From NCBI GenBank assembly GCA_020091685.1, contig CM034600.1, positions 9,750,764 through 9,814,763 on the forward strand: 64,000 bases of DNA. Direction: 5' to 3'. The notes under the pieces were generated by a model, which did not search any database, had not been told where the DNA came from, and saw only the letters and a list, made by a program, of their open reading frames with translations. Source of the DNA: Lutjanus erythropterus (Eukaryota; Chordata; Actinopteri; Lutjaniformes; Lutjanidae). Of this stretch, positions 1-46,743 are shown in pieces. Position numbers and translations under genes: made by a program. Each line of letters starts with the position of its first letter. Within the stretch, counting starts at the first letter, position 1.

Positions 1-1
1 C

Positions 2-133
2 AGAGAGCAAATAAACAGTGTAAAACAACATTTTTCATTCGCTGATGGAATTACATCTGTTTTTTCCGATTTGAATAACAGAATTCAGGAAAGTTTGACT
101 GAAATTTCGCAAAGAATTGCAACGCGGCCTTAA
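2..133 (+). pseudogene. Unrecognised open frame entering from the left edge (43 codons, TAA)
   Basis: An open frame runs from the window edge to TAA at 131-133, starting REQINSVKQHFSFADGITSV and ending ESLTEISQRIATRP. It has no start within the window. Its composition is protein-like (helical, polar, heptad-like), so it could be the C-terminal end of a transposon-encoded protein or of a real neighbouring gene. I do not recognise the family. With only 43 codons a chance frame cannot be excluded. Confidence 0.25.
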
Positions 134-395
134 CCTCTAGTGAGAGAACGAGCTCCTGTTGTTTATAAAGTAGTAGATGTGTCCCTGCCATCTGTCTTAA
201 ATATTAAAAAGTGCTAGAACAGTCCTGATAACGCCCACCACAAGTATTGCAATAACTGCCACCCATAACTGACCTTGTGCGTTTTAGTCACACATCATTT
301 CAAGCCCTGCATTTCCTTTTGACTGTAAGTCAAAAACAACTTTCTCTGCACTGGATTTTGACTTTGAGAGAAAATGAACAGGGACAATAGTGGAA

Positions 396-1092
396 CCAAA
401 CTCCATTCAAAAATCCACCATTTTAACACGATTACACATAAGAACATGACATAATATCTTTGTGGGAATTTTTCAGACTCCTCATTAATGCTGCATACTT
501 GTTAAAACTAACTCTGGTAGGTTACTCTTGTAACCATGGTTCTCTGAGTAGCATGATTGAATTTGATTAAGTTTACTGTTCAGATTTTGAGCCCCCAAGT
601 GTTCATTAAGTTGTGAGATAACTTTTACAAATTATTAAGACTTTTTTGCAAAACACATTTTTCAACATTTTTATTTTTTTTAATTTTCATATCAAAATAT
701 TAAAATTTTTTTGTTTCATTATAGATTTTTTTCATTTCAACATGCCCTTTTTCAAAACTCATGTTTACATTTTTCATATTTCAAAATGTCACTTTTCATA
801 ACTCCACTGTCAGAAAAAATATACTGATTTGAGTTTGATTATTTAGTAAGTTATTTCAGAATATAATGGTTTATATATTTTACTCAATTTATTTATATTA
901 TTTATTGCAACATGCAATTTGTTTTACTTAATTGAACACTTTAGGGTTTGATGTTTTGCTTCTTATTCCCAGACATTTATTCCACCAAAATAAAACTACC
1001 CCTTATCATATAAATGTTAATTTACCAGAGTAGTTTCAATATATATGAAAGGCAACATTATTATGAGTTTATATTTTTTGAATGGAGTTTGG
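396..1092. mobile_element. Candidate 697-bp non-autonomous element with 18-bp terminal inverted repeats
   Basis: CCAAACTCCATTCAAAAA at 396-413 is repeated in exact inverse complement at 1075-1092. The interior is AT-rich with no coding potential. No matching target-site duplication is visible in the flanks (tggaa / cgaga), so either the element is old or the repeats are the inner part of longer, decayed ends. Confidence 0.45.
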
Positions 1093-1208
1093 CGAGACGC
1101 CCCCATCCATAAAAGACAAAATGGCACAGAGCACGGTCGAGCTAAAACCAAGACTTAAGAGGAGTCCTGGAGACCTCGGAGAAGACCTCAAGGATCATAG
1201 AAACGGCC
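960..1208 (-). other. nadk: nadk 3'UTR (extent approximate)
   Basis: Sequence following the TGA. The proximal end is unremarkable. Position 1075-1092 carries one copy of an 18-bp inverted repeat whose partner is at 396-413, so part of the 3'UTR may be transposon-derived. The end is inferred from the first AATAAA downstream. Confidence 0.45.
976..981 (-). terminator. Candidate nadk poly(A) signal AATAAA
   Basis: First AATAAA on the minus strand after the nadk stop, 228 nt beyond it. Further AATAAA hexamers lie at 901-906 and 888-893, so which is used is uncertain. It sits inside the interval bounded by the 396/1092 inverted repeats. Confidence 0.4.
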
Positions 1209-20987
<19,779 letters not shown>

Positions 20988-21001
20988 CTCAGACAGCCAG
21001 G

Positions 21002-22465
21002 CTGCAAGTAAACTGACAGGGCACAACAATCATTGATAGGGCTCAAGCCAAATGTTAACAGGAATACAAATATTAGTCAATTTGGGTACAAAGGTGTATA
21101 ACCTGATTCCAAAAAGGTGAGACACTATTTAAAAAGTGAATAAAAACATAATGATATAATGATATGCATCATTTTCAATGAGTTTTTTTTAAGAACAACC
21201 ATGAACAAAAACATTAATCTTAAAATAAGAAGAGACGACTTATGTAAGTTTTAGCTGTTAGCTAATTCCCATCTGCAGTCCCTGCAATCCCAACACCATG
21301 ACACAGTTTCTATCACATTAACAATCATACAGACAACTCTCCAATTACACATCCACATTCATGCATTACAACCACAACATTACAATCTTTCGACCTATAT
21401 TCAGTTGAATACAGTGCAGGGGTAAGATATTTCATACTAAAACTGATCAACTTAACTGGTTTAATAGGTATGCACTCATTCTGACTTTGATTAAATCTTG
21501 TTTTTATTTACATTTTACACAGCCTCACAACTTTTTTGGAATCGAGGTTGTGAAGCCCTGATCCAATCTGCCTTGCATGGTGGACACGCACCAAACTCCG
21601 TTGGAATAAAATGGGATTTAATTGACGTTTCGTACAAATTCAAACCCTTTATGTAACAATACAATAAGTATGGTAACCACAGATAAATATGTAATATAAT
21701 CTACAATTCGGCGCACTTTAATTCACCAGGCAGCACAAAATTCTGCAAATTTTCAAGTTTTAATATCGGTTAAATAACATGCCTTCCATGGTGGCTGAAT
21801 GACAGAAAAACAATACTATTAAGTTAAAGCAATATCTTTAACTATATATAACTCTATAACAGTTTGAAACAATGTACTAACAACATTTCCGTTACATTCC
21901 GAGAAACTGTAAAGAAGTGTAAAGCAGCATAATAGGGGAATAGGGTTGTTTCTGAAGTTACATTCATAGTTTTTCTTAATAAGTTCCATTATGTTAACGC
22001 TGGCTAACGATAGCCAGCTAGACGGACGATAGCTAGCTAGCGTAAACTATAGCTAACTTATAACCTGGCTATGTACAGTTTAATAAGTATGTTGCCGCGA
22101 AATGAGCAGCCACGTTGATACAGAGCCTAGTTAGCTCTGTGAATGATCATTTTCCCAATAATATACGTATTGGTCATTTGCTACCACCAGACCTCACATG
22201 CATGAGTGTTAATCGGATGAATGGTGACAGGTCAAGATGGTAGAAAATTCACACTGAGCTAACTAAGCTAGTGTTAAGCTAGTTAGCAAGCTAAGCTAGT
22301 AGTTAGGCAAATTCAACACAAAGCGTAATATGAACCACTTCTGTGGCCAACATTACCTTTTACCCACAACGTTACCGGGCAAGACAATGATATGCAGCGC
22401 AGCAAACTGCCGTTAGGATGAAAGCCTCACCATTATTCCGATAGATAGTAACGTTAAACCATCTT
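21002..22465 (-). other. nadk 5'UTR intron (inferred)
   Basis: Between the start-codon exon and the likely non-coding first exon near 22.47-22.55 kb. Holds a MITE (21097-21552) and a cluster of GCTA/GCTAAC words (21994-22310). The right-hand end depends on which donor is used. Confidence 0.45.
21097..21552. mobile_element. MITE, 456 bp
   Basis: Left end TATAACCTGATTCCAAAAAG; the right end, read in reverse complement, is CACAACCTCGATTCCAAAAA. The ends are imperfect inverted repeats sharing ACCT-GATTCCAAAAA. I recall this family (ends reading as a TTTTTGGAATCGGGGTTGT type) as common in fish. Confidence 0.7.
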
Positions 22466-22560
22466 ACTTCACAACAGAGCTGTCAACAATCAGCTCATCG
22501 CTTCCTGATACTCACCGACCAATCACAGGCTCTCTCCTCAGTGATGTCATGTTGGACGAC
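22466..22560 (-). promoter_or_regulatory. Likely nadk promoter / non-coding first exon
   Basis: Read on the minus strand: a CRE-like TGACATCA (22542-22549), an inverted CCAAT box (CCAAT on the plus strand at 22519-22523), then donor-like G|GTGAGT (22510-22515) and GAA|GTAAGA (around 22464). TATA-less. It is about 1.5 kb upstream of the start-codon exon, where a non-coding exon is expected. No transcript evidence available. Confidence 0.35.
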
Positions 22561-25159
22561 TTGACCAAACTGACCAGAGATTCAACATAGATAACTTTCC
22601 CATTACATCACAGGGACAATACACAATTGTGTAATTAAATCATAACAAGCAATCACAGTTTTAGGCGTTAGTAGTCAGCTTGTCATTTTAATTAAACCAA
22701 AAGGATTAAGGTTTACATGCTTTATGACTTAATCAAAGCAGATTATTCTATTCTCTTCTTCTACTCCACTACATTTCTGCAGAAATGTTACACTTTTTTT
22801 AGCGTTTATTTATTCAGGGAAGGAGCTCCCATTTGCAGGAACGTCCTGATCACATTCATACAGTTACACATTCACCGCCCAGTACAACCACAGTCTGATC
22901 TGCCACTATTGAGCAGCTCCCCTGGAGCAGTTGGGATTAAGGGTGTTGCCTTTCACTTTCCCCACCCAGATTTATCCTGCTGAGTGGGGCACTGAACTGG
23001 CAACCTTCTGGGCACAAGCTCGCTTCCCTAACCTTCAGGCCACCATTGCTTTTTCCTTTAATACATTTATTTGATGACCTTAGCTACTAGTTACTTTGTA
23101 ATGCCACTGTCTTGTGCCTGTGTGTCATTTAATTATGTGCTCATTTGTTGCTCAAATGTGTACTGAACATTCAAAATTTAGGAAAGCAAATTGTATCCCT
23201 TCTGTATATGATGTAAATATGTATAGTATGTATATTTCTGAGTGACATTTTGAAAAAGTTCTACATGTCATGTCATCATAAAGTGGCAGCTAGAACTTCT
23301 CCAGTTCACCTGAATAGTAATGCACTCTGGGCTGTGATGCAATAGGAGCGACCGCTCTGCATGGCAAGAACAACTTTCTAAAAAGAAAACAGGTGCTGGT
23401 CTTCCTACTTCCTGCTGGGGTCTGACCGGGGGCCTCAGGGCAGTTGTCCACTATGCTCAGATGGTAATCCAATCTGACACACTGTGGATTCTTGTCTCTC
23501 AAATAAGTAGTAGTTGTAAGTTGTAGGTTGTAGTTGGTCTGGGCCACACAGTTAAGTTGTTTCCCAACTTGTAAACTTTTTTTTGAGTTTGATAGCACCA
23601 CTGTCTAGCTCAATCCACACAGATCTGTCTGTTCATAGTTGTTCATTTTTATAATTAATGTGTCAAAACTCTGGAATAGAACATTTATCAAGCAATTAAT
23701 TTATTGTCTCTTAAAAGTCAAGCCAGATGTGACCTTCTAGCCTATTTTATCAAATCGTATTAAATAACATAAGTTGTTAATTCACCAATGAGCTGAGGTC
23801 AGAAAAGTTGCTATATAATTTAGGTTAAGAATTAAATCAAAAGTTTTACAGCAGTCACAGTTTATATATTGAAAAACTGCTATTAAATCAACACTGTATT
23901 TGGGATGTTTTCAACACTGATATACTAACACTTCATGCATATTTTCTTAATGTATTTACTGCCAACTTTAAGACAAGACAAGGTGAATAAATATGTCAGA
24001 CCAGCACTGAATGTGTTGTGAGTTTCACCTGCTAAAATAACCTTCCACCCATCCCTCAATAAATGTTTAAAATATACACAACTAGCTCTGGCTAATTAAA
24101 ATTTAAGCACAATAAAATATGTAATATTAGTTTTATGTCACTTCTCCTAAATACCTTTCTTCTCAAATTTATAGGATATGCTGTGAGTAAATATTACATT
24201 TGAAATAAATGAGTTTTGATCAATCTATCAGCTGATTTAATTTTCTAACATCCAGTATTACTGTTTTCATGTAAGTGTTATCTCCATATATCTGACTTTA
24301 AAATTAAATATTATTAAGTATAAAATATTATTATTAAGTATTTTCATTTCAGTTTATTAAAACAATATTAACTATGTATTTTACTCAAAACTAAATACAC
24401 ATTAAAAAACAAACAAAAGTAATACAGTCCATTCCGGTTTAATTAACTCCCTTATTGTATTTCACACTTATGTCCAATAGAGGGCGAAAAAGGTCAGGGA
24501 GTTTATTTTTCCCCCAAAGCTTAACAGGGACTGTGAGCACCTAGGAAGGGAACAATCAACAAGCTACTCAAGGGAAATGTTTTTTAGCAGACACAAATAT
24601 TCCTATGCTGTATACTGTAAGTTTTTGCACATTCTCTTGAGAATATTCTGCACATTCCTTCACAAAACTACAACACTCTATATTTTACTGTTAATTTTCT
24701 ATTTATGGTTCTTGACTTGCAGTACTTGGTCTTATCTTACTTTATATATTTTCTGCTTACTTTGCTTATTGTTTTGCACCAAAACACAAAGGCAAATTCC
24801 TCAAATGTGTAAATGTACTTTCAGTAAACTGGATTCTGATGCCATGCCTGGCAGTTCACTGTGTGTGTTTATGGATATTATAAGACACATCAAATGCTGA
24901 CAAGTCAGCCTGCATCTCAATGTTCACAGTAAGATGTCCCCTTTATACTTAAATGCTGACGAACAAATTGCAAGGCTACCTTCATGCAAAGAGAAAAGTA
25001 ACTATGTGCAGAAATGACTGTACAGAGGAGCCAGGCTGATTCAACAGTGGATAAGAAATTGTTTATTTGACTTGAACATAATTACAAGGAAACCAAACAG
25101 TCTGCAACATTCTAGCTTCAGTGGTAACCGCTCTAAGTGAATCACACTCAACACAGTAG
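22561..25159. other. nadk-gnb1 intergenic region
   Basis: About 2.6 kb between the nadk 5' end and the gnb1 poly(A) site. Contains one SINE (22800-23045) and a CTCF-like word (24474-24487); otherwise AT-rich with no coding evidence. Confidence 0.7.
22800..23045 (-). mobile_element. tRNA-derived SINE
   Basis: Read on the minus strand, the head has an A-box-like TGGCCTGAAGGTTAG (23028-23042) and, ~23 nt on, a B-box-like GGTTGCCAGTTCAGT (22991-23005). These are the spacing and words of a decayed RNA polymerase III tRNA promoter. The body contains the GAATGTGTAACTGTATGAAT type of sequence I recall from fish SINEs. The 3' end is approximate. Confidence 0.65.
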
Positions 25160-27308
25160 GTCATCTCAAACTGCTTTTTATTACATCTTAAATAACAGTA
25201 CATTTTAATATAGTTTCTATCTTGCATCCAGCTTTCGGTTGTACACTGACTGACTTTAAAATTAAATACAAAAGGTGAAAAGGGGAACAGTGGGGGTGCA
25301 GAGCTCTACAGTTATTTGATGGAGAAAGAGAGAAAAGGAAAGGGAATTTAATTAATTTTTAATATTTTTTATTTCATTTTATTTTTTGCCAACTCCAGGC
25401 CTAACGCACAATTACAGCACATTTTTTGTACAGAATGTCGCAGAGAAAAAACAGAATGGAAAAAATGTCACTACTGCTAAAGAAAGAGCGTCTCTGTTTA
25501 CAAGGAGAAGGGAACAACAGAAAATTCTGCCATTCAGATGCTGCAAGATTTTTTTTTTCATTTTTTATTAAAGGACAGAAAAAAACCTGTTATAAAATGT
25601 TTTTCTTTGTAAGTGGAATTTTGTTTGCTACAGAAGGAATGAAAATTTATTTGTTCCATTTGAGATTGTGTATGTTTAGGTGAATGAATGTACGTATGCA
25701 TGTGTGTGTACAATTTAAACATTTACGTTACTTCTTAATTTGTGGAATCCCTCCCAAGTATGGACCAAGTAACCGTTTATGTTGCAAGGGTTTGCTTCTC
25801 AAGTGCATAGCTTTGACATTTTAGTTGAATCATGTATGCACGGAGTAGCCAAAAACAAAAAGAAGGAAAAAAAAAAGAAAAGAAAAAGAAAAATATAAAT
25901 ACCATTGTATTGATATATTCAACAGGTTATTTTCTTAAAGAAAAACATCAAAGGACTTAATTCCATATGCACCTTTTTAAGCAATTCTACAGCATGCGAT
26001 TCTAAGAGATAACCCACCCATGGCAGACAACCAAAATCTTTTTTTTTTCGTTTTTAACTTAAAAAGTTTCAATATCATTATTTTCAAACATTGATTTATA
26101 CAACATGTCATTCACAGAGTAGTAACTGCATTTCCAAGCACGGAATGGGCACCTCTGTTAAAAGAGAAACGTCCGGATTGTTACCGGGCTAAAGTGGAGG
26201 TACTCCCTACCCGACCAAATCACATCACCGGTCCCAACCACGGGCAACAGAAACCAGGGAAAACAAAACTAAATTAAAGGAGAAAAAAAATTGAATAAAA
26301 AAGGGGGCGGGGTGGATTATGATCCGATGGGTTAATCTTCATTTAATTATTCTACACTGTCGCCAGACAAAAAGGTGTAAGAATGGTTAAAATGGTTTGT
26401 TTTTTTTGTTGTTTTTCGTTTTAAAAACGAGCATTCATTATCATAAACAGCATGTGCTTGGTTAGTTAACTTTTTTTTTCTTTAGACATTATTCTATATA
26501 TGCAAAGTTTAATTGTGCAAACAAAGATTTGTGGACTACACTGGAAAAAAAGAAACAGTAAAAGTATCATGGGACTAAATATACAGAAGGGCCAGAAGTG
26601 GCTTGAGGACTCCCTGTTGAAGCTCAATTCTCTCGCTTTGTTCTCCAGTGGGATAAAGCTGGATTTTAAAATGACGTGATCTGGAGGTTCTTTAAGTTTC
26701 CAACTTAAAAACATTCTCTAAAATGTGTAAAGACTAGGAAATAAAACAAAGCTTTGATCCTCATTTTAAACATTAACTGACAGTTCACTGATCTACTTCT
26801 CTTTAACAAAAAAGAAAAAAAAGAAAAAAAGAAAACAAAAATAAAAATAAACATGGCCAAAAAAAAAAAAAAAAAAAAAAGCTATTAAGAGTTAGATCAC
26901 TGTCATGTAATAACCTTCACTCAGACCTGTGTACAATGAGGACGCAGGACATGTTTGCTTGGTGGTGGTGGTGGTGGCGGCAGCGGTGGGGTGTTTGTAT
27001 TTTCACTTACTACAATACCAGACCATGGTCATGGGAGGAATGCACAATTTTCCCCTCCGTTCCGTTTTGAAACCACTAAATTCCTCAAGCTTTTTTTTTT
27101 TCTCTTTTTTTGTAGCTGAATGAATGACAGACAATTGTGCTCTTTTAAATGAGAAGGAGAGAGAGAGAGAGAGAATTTTTGCCCTTGATAGTTTTTTGGG
27201 GTGTTTGGAGTCAGTATCATGGTGTTTTTGAAAAGATTGGATATGCAATAAAATTGAACATTGTGATGTTGGAATGGTCTTCCACTCAACTTTGGAGTCC
27301 AATGCCAC
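25160..27308 (-). other. gnb1: gnb1 terminal 3'UTR exon (2.1 kb)
   Basis: Starts after a textbook acceptor (TTTTTCTTTTGTTTGTTTCCAG region, exon base 27308) and ends past AATAAA at 25177-25182. Entirely non-coding. Contains a 70-nt U-rich block (A22 on the plus strand at 26859-26880), a CCACCACC/GCC block (around 26962-26990) and a CT repeat. Human GNB1 also has a long 3'UTR. Inferred from splice signals and the poly(A) signal. Confidence 0.7.
25177..25182 (-). terminator. gnb1 poly(A) signal AATAAA
   Basis: AATAAA on the minus strand, followed ~25 nt later by a GT-rich element (TGTGTTGAGTGTG, around 25145-25157). This is the usual cleavage-site arrangement. A second AATAAA at 25564-25569 could give a shorter form. 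Confidence 0.65.
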
Positions 27309-28601
27309 CTGGAAACAAACAAAAGAAAAACACATTTGATTAGTATTAATCAGCCAAACCACTCAATGGCCAGACAACTGTAAAATCATTAAATACAGGG
27401 TCGATCATACAGGGTTCCTACTGTTCTCTAGAGATCTTTTCAAAGATTCTTCCAGTGATAAAGTGGTATGACAAACAGAGATCGTGCCATACACTAATAT
27501 GTTCCTCTTTGTTGAAAGCAGATTTAAAAGGAACGCAGTCTATGGCTATAACTTCTCTGTGAAATAATCTTTTACATGCTTAGAAATGATGACAAACTGA
27601 TCACAGATTAATGTAAAAAAAACAACGACAATCTAATACCAATTCAATTTTCTGCTCTTACTGTTGTTTTTTCAAGTTCTTGCCCTGTTTAGTTTTGTCC
27701 CTTTATTTTTTTTTTTATAGTAATTCATCATTGTGTTTATTTTTGCCTACTGATAGACTAGACTGAACCTTACATACATAAATGTACGATCCATCTAATT
27801 TGCTCCAATCTTTAACTGCCACTGTCTCGTATCAGTTTATCACACTATCCTTGAGCCACTTTACTAGTAATATTAAGTGGAGTCCTTAACAAAATAAATC
27901 ATACTCGTTATAGGGGAGCTCTGATAGATAGCCTAGTGATTCATTCACAGTTAAAGGGAAATAGTAGAATGTTGAAATAATTTTCCATGACAACACAAGA
28001 TTTTCCAGGACATTTAACTTTTTCTCTTGTTTTGACAACTGGAAAATTGAAACTGTTGAAACTGAAGGATGGTCAAGGATGCATGAGAACTCTGATCCTA
28101 TTATCACAGAGCGTTCTCCCAGCTTGAATAGCACTAACGACAATTCACAAACTTTAGACAAAAACTGCTCACACAATTATTTTACTTGTGTTTAATGGTT
28201 CAAGTCCAATCTCAGTATCACATTTCATTTCATTTTCTGAAGCTATGAGATCAAGAAATAGCAGATCAGGCAGAAACTGTCACTACACAGTCAAAAAAAC
28301 CAAAACAAAACAAAAACATTTAACTGAATGAAAAACATTTTAAATCAAGTGAAACTTAACACAGGAATCCTCAGGTACAATAATTCCAAACTGTAGCTGA
28401 TGAGATATAATGTTTAATGTTTGATTTCACTAAATGCTTCTTATATTGCACCCTTCTTTCAAACCACCAGATGGCAGTAAATACAAACTCTAGATGAGGT
28501 CCCATGTGGCTGATGCTGTTACTAAACCAATACTCTGACAGTGTTGCAGTGTCCATCCAGTGTTGCACGTCACAGAACATTCCTCCCAGTTTGTCATTTA
28601 C
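27309..28601 (-). other. gnb1 3'UTR intron (inferred)
   Basis: Donor AAG|GTAAAT nine bases past the stop codon, acceptor TTTCCAG at 27309-27311. 1293 bp, AT-rich, with a CTCF-core match at 28464-28477. Confidence 0.65.
28464..28477 (+). promoter_or_regulatory. Candidate CTCF site
   Basis: CCACCAGATGGCAG matches the degenerate CTCF core CCASYAGRKGGCRS at all 14 positions. In the gnb1 3'UTR intron. Sequence match only. Confidence 0.35.
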
Positions 28602-43148
<14,547 letters not shown>

Positions 43149-43510
43149 TTTCCTCTGCTAATGGTGTGCTTCGCTCCGCCGCCTAGACTCTTGCTGATCT
43201 GGAGGAGACAAGAAATGAGAGGCTCAACATATACACCACATACTGCTCATTTCATGTTGGTAGTTAATCCACAAAATGTACCATCAAGTAATTGTACATT
43301 TATACTTTGAATGCTAGTACACCAAATTATATGCAAGACCATGGGCAAAGTGTAAAGACGTTATGCGCTTTGTTTTTTTTAATAATGAATTTATGGAAAT
43401 GTTACTTTATCAAAACAAACCTGAGGACCACAGTATCTCTAAATTCAATCTGTAAGGCCCAGACAAAGTCGCAGGGAATCACAACAGCCCAACTCTTTCA
43501 GCTTGAAACA

Positions 43511-43523
43511 GTTACCTAGCAAC
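43511..43523 (+). promoter_or_regulatory. Candidate RFX X-box
   Basis: GTTACCTAGCAAC, two near-palindromic half sites matching the X-box type bound by RFX factors. 313 bp upstream of the gnb1 start-codon exon. Match by eye only. Confidence 0.3.
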
Positions 43524-45781
43524 AAGCACTCGGCAGCTACTTTAGGCTTAAGCTAATTTTTAGGATGATGTTGAAGTTGTTCAGTCTTCCCTCCCAAATA
43601 ATAGCAAACACTTGGGCAAATATTTGGCCACATGGAGCAGCTGATAACCATTCCTCAACAGTCAAGACAAAAAAAAAAAAAAAAGTTTAAAAAAAAAATC
43701 CATTTGACCACAGACGTACCCTCTACTGGACTGTCAAAACAAAGCAAGGATTAAGAGTCCAGATAGCAGGAAAGCAGAGCGGCAGACCAGCTTGGGTTTT
43801 GTTGCACTACTGGAACCCCAAGATGATGGGCAAGGTTTGGCGAAGTTGTCAATGCTCTGGCCTCTGGACTCTAAACTCTCCTCCAATGTCATCCCTGTAA
43901 TCCTGGGACACAGTTGATTCAGCTCCTCCAGCCAAATCCGGTTAAGACAAAACCTGCTGATGATCCTAAAAGCAGTGGCTATCCCGCTGACCCCAATCCT
44001 CTGGTTGACGCTCTTAGCACTGACACTTTCACTCTCCATAGAAATAAAACAATTTCTACGAAAAAGAAAAATACTACAAATTATGAACTACAGGTGTGTA
44101 GGCATGTTGGCCACTGATGGAAGGCACATTATTAGTGGTACAATCATTACTAGTTTAAATGCCTGTGTAAGTCACAGCTAGTCAGCGGACAAAAGTTTCC
44201 AAAGCAGCCACCCATTGAAACAGTTAGCTCCAGTATATTTGATAATTTCAGTGATCACATCCACTGACATAAATGATTGAAGTTATCCTCCAATGCTCTC
44301 TCTTCTCCCCCATACCAAGGACCAATTACCCTGACAATTTTATAAAACTACATATCCTTATAGGAAATACAGTAAATAACATTACTGCCCATCTGTCAAA
44401 CACAAGTAACCTACAGTACCATTTGTACTGTGAAAACACCTTACCTCCCTGTTTCTCTGAGTTTCGCTATAGGTCCTATGTCCTGGGGAGTGTTGAGACG
44501 TTCTGAATGAACACTTTATCCTTCAAGCGTCTGACATCTCAGTAGCTACCTGTCACCTGATTGGCCAGTGCTGCTAAATGGGTCTGCATCTAAGCAAGGC
44601 GTCTTAACCCCCTAATCTTGGTGATAAAAACGCCTCATGGTAATATCATTGGCTAATTCTTGTCTTCTTTGTAATAGCCCTCTATGTAAGAGGTAATGTA
44701 ACCAACTGGTGGCCTTTACAACAATGGGTCAAAAGGTTTTAGAAACTGAAAACACATCAAACTGTAAAACCTGAACATCTGGTTAAAAAAAAAAAAAGGC
44801 GTATTAGGCCAAGGAGATGTTCCACGAGTTGGTGAAGTCTAGGTTAGGGAGATTCATACATTGCAACGTATAAATGACTTAACAATCACACTTCTACTGT
44901 TGACAATTTTGTCCAAATTATTATAAACCTTTCAGCTACCCTGCCACTGAAGTCTTGTACTACAATCTACAAAAGTTCCTATGTTCTGTATCCTTGTCTG
45001 ATTCCATGTTTTTGCCTTAGGGCACTGCTGTTGAATTTTTGTTTTATACCACCAAAGTAATGTTATCTTATACTGTCACTCCTTAAGTGTTCTTTGCAAA
45101 CTCTGTCATTCTGCAGAGGAACAATGTAAAGGGCCACAGACCATGCTCCTAAAAAAGTACTTGCTTCTGAGGTAGTGCTTTCCCATGGCCCAGGAACTAT
45201 GGGGGTGGAGTCTGCAGTGCTAAAGGTTGCTGACTGGTCCCATGAGCCTTGTGGCTGCTACAACATGTGAACATCATCTATTCTGTCTGTAAGCAAGCAT
45301 TAGTTGTCCTGGCTTTAAATGACAATGAGGCAAATGACGTGTTTGGACAATCTTGATTAATTCATCTAGAAATATCATATTGCAAAATAACATCACATCA
45401 TTTACTAGGTATTTATTTCTGTAGTCATTAGTCACAGGTAAATATATGCCAAAAGAGTAAAAGGGGAGCATGAAAAAAGTGGAGGGAAAAAAAAAAAGCC
45501 AGTATAAAGTCAACTTGCAGCAGCAGAAATGATAACAAGACTAGAATGTGATCTATATTGTTATGGCCTCCAACCATTTTATCACATGCATTTGGTTTCA
45601 AAACCTCTGCAATCAAAAACTTGCAAGTCTACAATTCATTTACTTGTGCAAAGGCTTGCTATCTTTCCAGGTCCTGCTCTGCCAGGCCTGTGCTGCAGCC
45701 ATCTTAACTTCTTTCTTGTTTTCGGGGGTTTTTTTTGTCTTAACTTTGGGCTTAAACAAGTGAAACACATGCTCAGTTTGG

Positions 45782-45905
45782 CTGAGGTCAGGTGATCGAT
45801 GCAGCCTGTCAAGAACATTCCATGGTTTGCTCTTCTAAAACAAAACAAAAAAGGTCTTAAAATTGTGTCAATTTCAGATTGGTTTGTATGAATGAATTAG
45901 AAATT
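45782..45905. repeat. Dispersed repeat copy B
   Basis: CTGAGGTCAGGTGATCGATG then GTCAAGAACATTCC; the partner of the 14311 copy in nadk intron 2. Confidence 0.45.
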
Positions 45906-46709
45906 TAATGTTTCACTCACTGGTCTCTGTGCTCAAAAATAACATCACCTCTAAAAATGTTAAATTCCAAGATGAGATTAATTTTAAATTGATTAAATAT
46001 AAAAGAATTACCTCTGACAAACACATAAAATAAGGCAGTACTCTTCACTGGCAATTAGTATTAGTATTAGAGGTGTGATTCAGAAGACTCTTTTTCCCTT
46101 GTGCTGGTGGTGGGAGTGTTGAAACCACTGGCAGCCCAACAGATAGAGCCTCGACTTCACTGCCTTCTCTTTCTGCCAGCTATTTTTAGCGAGGTGGTGG
46201 GGGAGGAGGAGGAGAAAGAGGAGGAGGGAAGCAGACTTCACATTTTCCAGCCACTCCTATCAGCTCCGACATCTCGAGCACAACACAGTGACAAGGAGAG
46301 AGGAAGTGTAATTTGACTCCACACACACAAACACACTTCATTGGTATTTCTCCTTCCCATATGGCAATGATCATACATGCATCATTCATTTTCACACCAT
46401 ACACATTCATAAGTGGGCCAGATGAGCTTCTTAATCAGAAAGCATTTCTGCGGATAAAAAATTGAGAGAGGACTTCCTCTCTAGATAAAATGCATTTTAA
46501 AGAGAGGATGATCAAAAAAAAGAACAGTGGATTTTGAGGATATTTAACCATTTAAATAACTTGTAATAATTTAAAAAATCTAGTTAAAATCTAATTTACT
46601 TAAAGATAGAAAAACGGTCTTTTTATGTTTGAACAGATTTTATCATATTTCTGAATAGGGCTCAGCAAAATGGCTTAAAAATAATAGTGTCTTTTTTAGA
46701 CTATGCCAT

Positions 46710-46743
46710 TATGCATGCGTGCGTGTGTGCATGTGCACGCGCG

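Noticed and set aside
43734-44039. 101-residue minus-strand open frame
   Set aside because: No recognisable motif and no splice context; length is within chance for the region.
46101-46316. Purine-rich GGAGGAGGAGG block suggesting a protein coding repeat
   Set aside because: Simple-sequence stretch; no supporting splice sites or homology.
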